Below, piece after piece: positions 59,973-64,000 of a stretch of 64,000 bases of DNA; position 1 is the stretch's first letter; each line of letters begins with the position of its first letter. The stretch covers positions 62,001 through 126,000 of the forward strand of contig JAJPJQ010000021.1 in assembly GCA_021324155.1 (NCBI GenBank), given 5' to 3'. Under the pieces are notes generated by a model. The model saw only the letters and a program-made list of their open reading frames with translations, was not told where the DNA came from and searched no databases. The position numbers were made by a program, and so were the translations under genes. Origin of the DNA: Pseudomonadota bacterium (GTDB lineage Bacteria > Desulfobacterota > Binatia > UBA9968).

Positions 59973-62036
59973 TCAGCCTCTCAGCTGGGCTCCGAAGACT
60001 TCGCCGAGCCTCGCCACGAGCTCCTGATGCACCGTTTGCACCTCCGTATCGGTCAACGTCCGGTCCTGTGCTCGGTAGGAGATCGAGAATGCGAGGCTCT
60101 TCTTGCCTTCCGGAATCGATGCGCCGCGGTATTGGTCGAACACCTCCACTTTTTCAATAAGGACGTTCCGCAGATCTTTGATCCAGTCAATAATCCGTTG
60201 AGCCGGGAACGCGTCGTCGACAACCATCGCCAGGTCGCGCTCGACGGATGGAAACCTCGGAAGGGACCGGACCGCTAACTCAGGCGAAAGATACTGAAGC
60301 AATTTTCCAAAGTCAAGTTCAAAGGTTAGACACCGTCCGAGGGACAACTCTTCGGCCAGGTCGGGATGAATCTCCCCGACATAGCCGAGCTCGGCACGTC
60401 CGGCCGCTAGGCGCGCCGCCCGGCCGGGATGGAGGAACGCAGGCGGATCGGCGGCGTTCCAGCTCCATTCGCCGCCGCGGCCGTCCAGGATACCTTCGAC
60501 CAAGCCCTTCGCGTCGAGAAAGCCGAAAGGCGCCTCCTCCGCGCGCAGCCCGCGCCGGCCGCGGCGGCCGTAGAGCAGCGCTGCGAGATGGTAGCGCTCG
60601 GCCGGCTCGTCCTTGGTGTCAAGGTAAAAGACTTTATTCAGCGCGAACGCGGCGAAGCCTTCGGCGCGCTGCGCCAGATTCACTTTCAAGTCTTCGATGA
60701 GGCCGGGGACGAGGCTCAAGCGCATCTCCGCGCTCTCCTGCACCAGCGGATTGAGAATGGCGACCGGCTTCTCCCCTGCTAAAAGGCCTGGAAAGCGGCG
60801 GTTGATGTCAGCGGAGGTGAACGGCAGATGAATCGCTTCGACGAGGCCCTCGCCGACAAGATACGAGCGCACGCCGCGGTCGGCACGGAGCCGCGCGTCG
60901 GGCTTGCCGGAAAGCAGCGCTCGCGGCAAGGTCGACGGGATCTTATCGTAGCCGTGCACCCGCGCCAGTTCCTCGATCAAGTCGGCCTCGCGCGTCAGAT
61001 CGCCGCGATAAGTCGGGGGCGTGACCTTCAAGGCAGCTTTGGTGGCCTGCACCTTGCAGCCCAGCGCCTTCAAATTCTTTTCGATCTCCGCCGGTTTGAT
61101 ATCGACGCCGACGATCTCCGAGACGCGCGCGTGACGTACAGCAATAGCCGCCGGCGCCGGGGGACGCGGATACCGATCGATGATACCGCCGAAAGTATTT
61201 CCGCCGGCGATCTCCTGCAACAGCGCGACGGCGCGCTCGAGCGCGGCGACCGTGCCCTCCGGGTCGACGCCGCGTTCGAAGCGATGCGACGCCTCGCTGT
61301 GGAGACCGAGCCGCTTCGCCGTGCGGCGCACCGTCGCCGGATCGAAACGCGCGCTTTCGAGCAGCACAGCCGTGGTGCCTTGATGAACCTCTGAATCGCG
61401 GCCGCCCATGACGCCCGCGAGCGCGACGGGAACGTCGCCGTCGCAGATCAGCAGGTCCTCCGGCGCGAGCCGCCGCTCGACCTCGTCGAGCGTGACGAAC
61501 GTCGCGATCTCTTTCGCCTGCCGCACGACGATGCGCTTGGCATCGAGCCGTTCGAGATCGAAGGCATGCAGCGGCTGCGCCGTCTCGACCATCACGTAGT
61601 TCGTTATATCGACGACGTTATTGATCGCGCGGATTCCCGCCGCCTCAAGCCGAAAGCGGAGCCAATCGGGCGACGGCCGGAGGCGGATCGATTCGACCGC
61701 CTGCGCCGAATAGCGTTGACAGGCGCGGGGGCTCTGGATTTCGACTTTAACGGGCGCGTTAGCGTTGGCTTTCTGCACCGCGGGCTTGCGCGCCGGCGCC
61801 TTCATACGGCCGGCCTTCAGCGCGGCAATCTCGCGGGCGATGCCGATCACGCCGAGGCAGTCGCCGCGGTTCGGCGTCACAGCGAGCTCGAAGATCCAGT
61901 CCTCGCTGCCGTCCGGCGCGCGCGCCGGCGCGAGCGATTCGACCTCGAGGCCCGCCATCGTGAGCGTCTCGGCGAGCTTTTCGGGAGCGTCGCGGAGATC
62001 GACGAACTCCTTCAGCCAATTGAGGGTGAGCTTCAT
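59973..62036 (-). CDS. pheT: Phenylalanine-tRNA ligase beta subunit, lacking the EMAP-like tRNA-binding domain
   Basis: A 687-residue subunit, about 100 residues shorter than E. coli PheT (795). The start MKLTLNWLKEFVDL and TMAGLEVESLAPARA lead straight into FELAVTPNRGDCLGVIGIARE, so the OB-fold EMAP/tRNA-bind domain that normally sits between residues 40 and 150 is absent. The B3/B4 editing region, B5 (ELARVHGYDKIPSTLP) and the C-terminal anticodon-binding domain (RDLAMVVDDAFPAQRIIDWI) are present. ATG 62036 lies 2 bases after the pheS stop. Confidence 0.94.
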   Translation of the reverse strand: MKLTLNWLKEFVDLRDAPEKLAETLTMAGLEVESLAPARAPDGSEDWIFELAVTPNRGDCLGVIGIAREIAALKAGRMKAPARKPAVQKANANAPVKVEIQSPRACQRYSAQAVESIRLRPSPDWLRFRLEAAGIRAINNVVDITNYVMVETAQPLHAFDLERLDAKRIVVRQAKEIATFVTLDEVERRLAPEDLLICDGDVPVALAGVMGGRDSEVHQGTTAVLLESARFDPATVRRTAKRLGLHSEASHRFERGVDPEGTVAALERAVALLQEIAGGNTFGGIIDRYPRPPAPAAIAVRHARVSEIVGVDIKPAEIEKNLKALGCKVQATKAALKVTPPTYRGDLTREADLIEELARVHGYDKIPSTLPRALLSGKPDARLRADRGVRSYLVGEGLVEAIHLPFTSADINRRFPGLLAGEKPVAILNPLVQESAEMRLSLVPGLIEDLKVNLAQRAEGFAAFALNKVFYLDTKDEPAERYHLAALLYGRRGRRGLRAEEAPFGFLDAKGLVEGILDGRGGEWSWNAADPPAFLHPGRAARLAAGRAELGYVGEIHPDLAEELSLGRCLTFELDFGKLLQYLSPELAVRSLPRFPSVERDLAMVVDDAFPAQRIIDWIKDLRNVLIEKVEVFDQYRGASIPEGKKSLAFSISYRAQDRTLTDTEVQTVHQELVARLGEVFGAQLRG

Positions 62037-62038
62037 CG

Positions 62039-63085
62039 TCAGAAGCTCGGGAACTGCCGTAAAAAGCGCAGGTCGTTTTGAAAGAAGAGGCGGATGTCTT
62101 CTACGCCATACTTGAGCATCGCGATGCGCTCGACGCCCATGCCGAAGGCGAAGCCGGAGAATTTTTCCGCGTCGTAGCCGACGAAGCGGAAGACCTCGGG
62201 ATCGATCATGCCGGAGCCCAGAATTTCGAGCCAGCCGGTCCCCTTGCAGACGCGGCACGCGTGCGAATCGCGCAGCGCGCCTTTGCCGTCGCAGATGACG
62301 CAGCCGATATCGACCTCGGCGCTCGGCTCGGTGAACGGGAAGAAGCTCGGGCGGAAGCGCACGCGCGCGTCGGCGCTGAAAATCTGGCGTAGCACGTGCG
62401 TGAGCACGCCCTTCAAATCGGTGAATGCGATGCCGCGGTCGACCATGAAACCCTCGACCTGATGGAACATCGGCGAGTGCGTCGCGTCGTCGTCATGGCG
62501 GTAGACCGCGCCCGGCACGATGATCTGGAGCGGCGGCTTGCGGCTCTCCATGACGTGGATCTGCACCGGCGAGGTGTGCGTTCGCAGCAGCCGCTCGGCG
62601 GCGACGAAGAAGGTGTCCTGCATGTCGCGCGCCGGGTGGTCCTTCGGCATGTTGAGCGCTTCGAAGTTGTGGTAGTCGTCCTCGATGTCCGGTCCGCGCG
62701 CGATCTCGAAGCCCATCGCCGAGAAAACATCCACGATCTCATCCACCACCATCGTCAAAGGATGCACGCGCCCGCGTTCGCGCCGCGACCCGGGGAGCGT
62801 GATGTCCACGCGCTCTTCGGTGAGCGCCTTAGAGCGTTTTTCCGCTTTGAGAGATTCAAGACAGCCCGCGATGCGTTCTTCGATGAACGCGCGCAGGCGA
62901 TTGAGCTCCTCCCCGCGCTGCGGGCGCTCCTCGGGCGCAACGTCCTTCAGCCCGCGCAGCAGTCCGGTGACCGTTCCCTTGCGGCCAAGGTATTCGACGC
63001 GAAGCTGTTCCACCTCGGCCTCGGAGACCGACCGGCTTAGACGGCCGGCGACCTCCTCTTTGAGGCGCTCGAGCGATTCGTTCAT
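62039..63085 (-). CDS. pheS: Phenylalanine-tRNA ligase alpha subunit
   Basis: Catalytic class II aminoacyl-tRNA synthetase subunit of 348 residues. Motif 2 region HDDDATHSPMFHQVEGFMVD and motif 3 GMGVERIAMLKYG are clear, and the N-terminal coiled coil precedes YLGRKGTVTGLL. A Cys knuckle, GCVICDGKG and CRVCKGTGW, is the usual insertion of this subunit. It is cotranscribed with rplT upstream (10-base gap) and pheT downstream. Confidence 0.97.
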   Translation of the reverse strand: MNESLERLKEEVAGRLSRSVSEAEVEQLRVEYLGRKGTVTGLLRGLKDVAPEERPQRGEELNRLRAFIEERIAGCLESLKAEKRSKALTEERVDITLPGSRRERGRVHPLTMVVDEIVDVFSAMGFEIARGPDIEDDYHNFEALNMPKDHPARDMQDTFFVAAERLLRTHTSPVQIHVMESRKPPLQIIVPGAVYRHDDDATHSPMFHQVEGFMVDRGIAFTDLKGVLTHVLRQIFSADARVRFRPSFFPFTEPSAEVDIGCVICDGKGALRDSHACRVCKGTGWLEILGSGMIDPEVFRFVGYDAEKFSGFAFGMGVERIAMLKYGVEDIRLFFQNDLRFLRQFPSF

Positions 63086-63095
63086 GCGACGGAAT

Positions 63096-63455
63096 TTAAG
63101 CCGTCAGATGGGACTTGGCGAGCTCGGCAATGCGGCCGAACGCGGGCGCGTCGGCGACGGCGATGTCGGCGAGGATCTTCCGGTCCAGCTCCACTCCGGC
63201 CTGCTTGAGGCCGCGGATCAACTGGCTGTAGGAGATACCTGAGAGGCGCGCCCCTGCGTTGATCCGCGTGATCCACAGCGTGCGGAACTCGCGCCGCCGC
63301 ACCCGGCGGTCTCTATAAGCGAAGGCGAGCCCGCGCTCGACGGTCTCGCGCGCCATGCGATAGAGCTTGCGCCGGCCTCCGACGTAGCCCTTCGCCAGCT
63401 TCATGATCTTTTTCCGCCGACGTCTGGTTTTACTTCCCCCTTTAGCTCTCGGCAC
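63096..63455 (-). CDS. rplT: Ribosomal protein L20
   Basis: A 119-residue large-subunit protein binding 23S rRNA early in assembly. The start [24 protein letters not shown] and [20 protein letters not shown] are the standard conserved sequence. It lies in the infC-rpmI-rplT order; the gap before it holds a heptad-repeat hairpin, so its ribosome site follows that structure. In many bacteria L20 represses its own operon by binding the leader, which lies outside this window. Confidence 0.97.
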   Translation of the reverse strand: MPRAKGGSKTRRRRKKIMKLAKGYVGGRRKLYRMARETVERGLAFAYRDRRVRRREFRTLWITRINAGARLSGISYSQLIRGLKQAGVELDRKILADIAVADAPAFGRIAELAKSHLTA

Positions 63456-63475
63456 TGCAGTGCTCCTTCCTAAGA

Positions 63476-63551
63476 AGGCGTGAGGCGAGAGGCGTAAGGC
63501 GCGAGCAGGAACGCATTCTCACTATCGCCTACGACTCCGCCAATCGCCTAA
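63476..63551. repeat. Heptad-repeat hairpin, locus 5 (GGCGTGA-type), between rpmI and rplT
   Basis: The left arm is GGCGTGA, GGCGAGA, GGCGTAA, GGCGCGA starting at 63478. The right arm (63526-63551) is built from reverse-complement units such as TCGCCTA and TCGCCTAAAG and overlaps the rpmI stop (TAG at 63548-63550). The heptamer is GC-rich, unlike loci 2-4, but the two-armed 7-bp architecture is the same. It sits within a ribosomal operon transcript. Confidence 0.75.
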
Positions 63552-63745
63552 AGATACGGTACTAATTTGCGAATGTTTTTCTGCTCGGCGTCTGAAACCA
63601 GCGCGCCCTGGCGCAGATTCCGCTTACGCTTCTTGCCCTTCGACGACAGCAGATGGCCCTTGAAGCCCTTGTTGCGCTTGATCTTCCCAGTGCCGGTGAC
63701 GCGGAATCTTTTCATCGCGCCGCGGCTGCTTTTGATCTTCGGCAT
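63548..63745 (-). CDS. rpmI: Ribosomal protein L35
   Basis: A 65-residue basic ribosomal protein; [22 protein letters not shown] and [23 protein letters not shown] are the classic L35 sequence. It follows infC by 16 bases and precedes rplT after a 92-base gap that contains a repeat hairpin, larger than the usual tight spacing. The stop codon lies in the right arm of that repeat. Confidence 0.97.
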   Translation of the reverse strand: MPKIKSSRGAMKRFRVTGTGKIKRNKGFKGHLLSSKGKKRKRNLRQGALVSDAEQKNIRKLVPYL

Positions 63746-63761
63746 TTCGTCTCCTCGTTCG

Positions 63762-64000
63762 TTAGGCCTGCTGCTTCGGTACCAGCAGCATCGCCATGTT
63801 TCTTCCTTCCAGGCGCGGCGGGATGTCGAGCTTGGCGATGTCCTGCACCTGGCCCACGACCGAGTTGAGCATGTCTCGTCCCAACTCAGGGTGCGTGATC
63901 TCGCGGCCGCGAAACAGCACAGATACTTTCACGCGCTGCCCGCGCTCGATAAAGCGGCGGATGTTTTTTACCTTGTAAACCAAATCGTGGCGGTCGGTGC
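63762..64000 (-). CDS. infC: Translation initiation factor IF-3, N-terminal part beyond the window
   Basis: The visible 79 codons are the C-terminal domain: [25 protein letters not shown] ([10 protein letters not shown] then KNIRRF), [14 protein letters not shown] and [14 protein letters not shown] at the end. These match IF-3, which prevents premature subunit joining and checks start codons. The frame is open to the window edge; a TTG at 63983 is an internal codon, not a start. It is the first known member of the infC-rpmI-rplT-pheST cluster here. Confidence 0.95.
   Translation of the reverse strand, partial: TDRHDLVYKVKNIRRFIERGQRVKVSVLFRGREITHPELGRDMLNSVVGQVQDIAKLDIPPRLEGRNMAMLLVPKQQA

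Overview
The window is GC-rich, densely coded bacterial chromosome with 63 protein genes and no rRNA, tRNA, CRISPR array, transposase or phage gene that I can see. An outer-membrane (Gram-negative) bacterium is indicated by exported c-type cytochromes, Lgt with several lipoproteins, an IHF-alpha homologue and the gene order infC-rpmI-rplT-pheS-pheT-ihfA-merR. The large stock of solitary solute-binding proteins, amidohydrolases, cupins and CoA-dependent enzymes resembles uncultured deltaproteobacteria-like groups (Binatota, Tectomicrobia, Rokubacteria and relatives). That placement is inference; a marker-gene tree with PheS/PheT/L20 would decide it.

Layout. 1-5.7 kb: a truncated family III CoA-transferase, then a minus-strand sensory operon (small helix-turn-helix protein, periplasmic binding protein, 1153-residue triple-GAF histidine kinase) behind a sigma54-like promoter. 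5.9-18.5 kb: housekeeping and accessory genes, namely an exported methyltransferase, an acyl-CoA synthetase, coaE, efp, glutamate dehydrogenase, a HIT protein, two tandem Rieske proteins, a PAP/inositol phosphatase, an MpaB-type oxygenase, a nicotinamidase-like protein, a HAD protein, a dihydroxyphthalate-decarboxylase-like protein, dienelactone hydrolase and a class II aldolase. 18.5-24.7 kb: a one-module NRPS (A-T-TE, Asn-like specificity code), a solitary molybdenum hydroxylase large subunit and a CHRD lipoprotein. 24.8-32 kb: a UbiD decarboxylase, ABC transporter parts of two different families, and an allantoinase/dihydroorotase-like gene with a possible attenuator. 32-47 kb: a catabolic district with an amidohydrolase, a cupin, a seven-gene minus-strand operon (binding protein, bicupin, EutA-like ATPase, two binding proteins, heme-oxygenase-fold protein, FAH hydrolase) and a divergent three-subunit molybdenum hydroxylase operon ending in its own binding protein. 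47-51 kb: a PAS kinase with two response regulators, and pyrE. 51-59 kb: an M20 amidohydrolase overlapping pyrR, a cytochrome c with a cytochrome/beta-propeller protein, lgt, a ModA-like protein, PrpF and an iron-type binding protein. 59-64 kb: the conserved translation/IHF cluster.

How it fits together. Eight solute-binding proteins but only one permease gene suggest shared permeases or binding proteins used as sensors. The enzymes (XDH-type hydroxylases, UbiD, cupins, FAH, amidohydrolases, CoA ligase and CoA transferase) point to degradation of aromatic or N-heterocyclic compounds, but no complete pathway can be read here.

The most unusual non-coding signals are a family of intergenic hairpins built from degenerate 7-bp tandem units (five loci, different heptamers, same architecture), a 124-bp imperfect inverted repeat between efp and gdhA, and a terminator-like hairpin inside the leader of the allantoinase-like gene.
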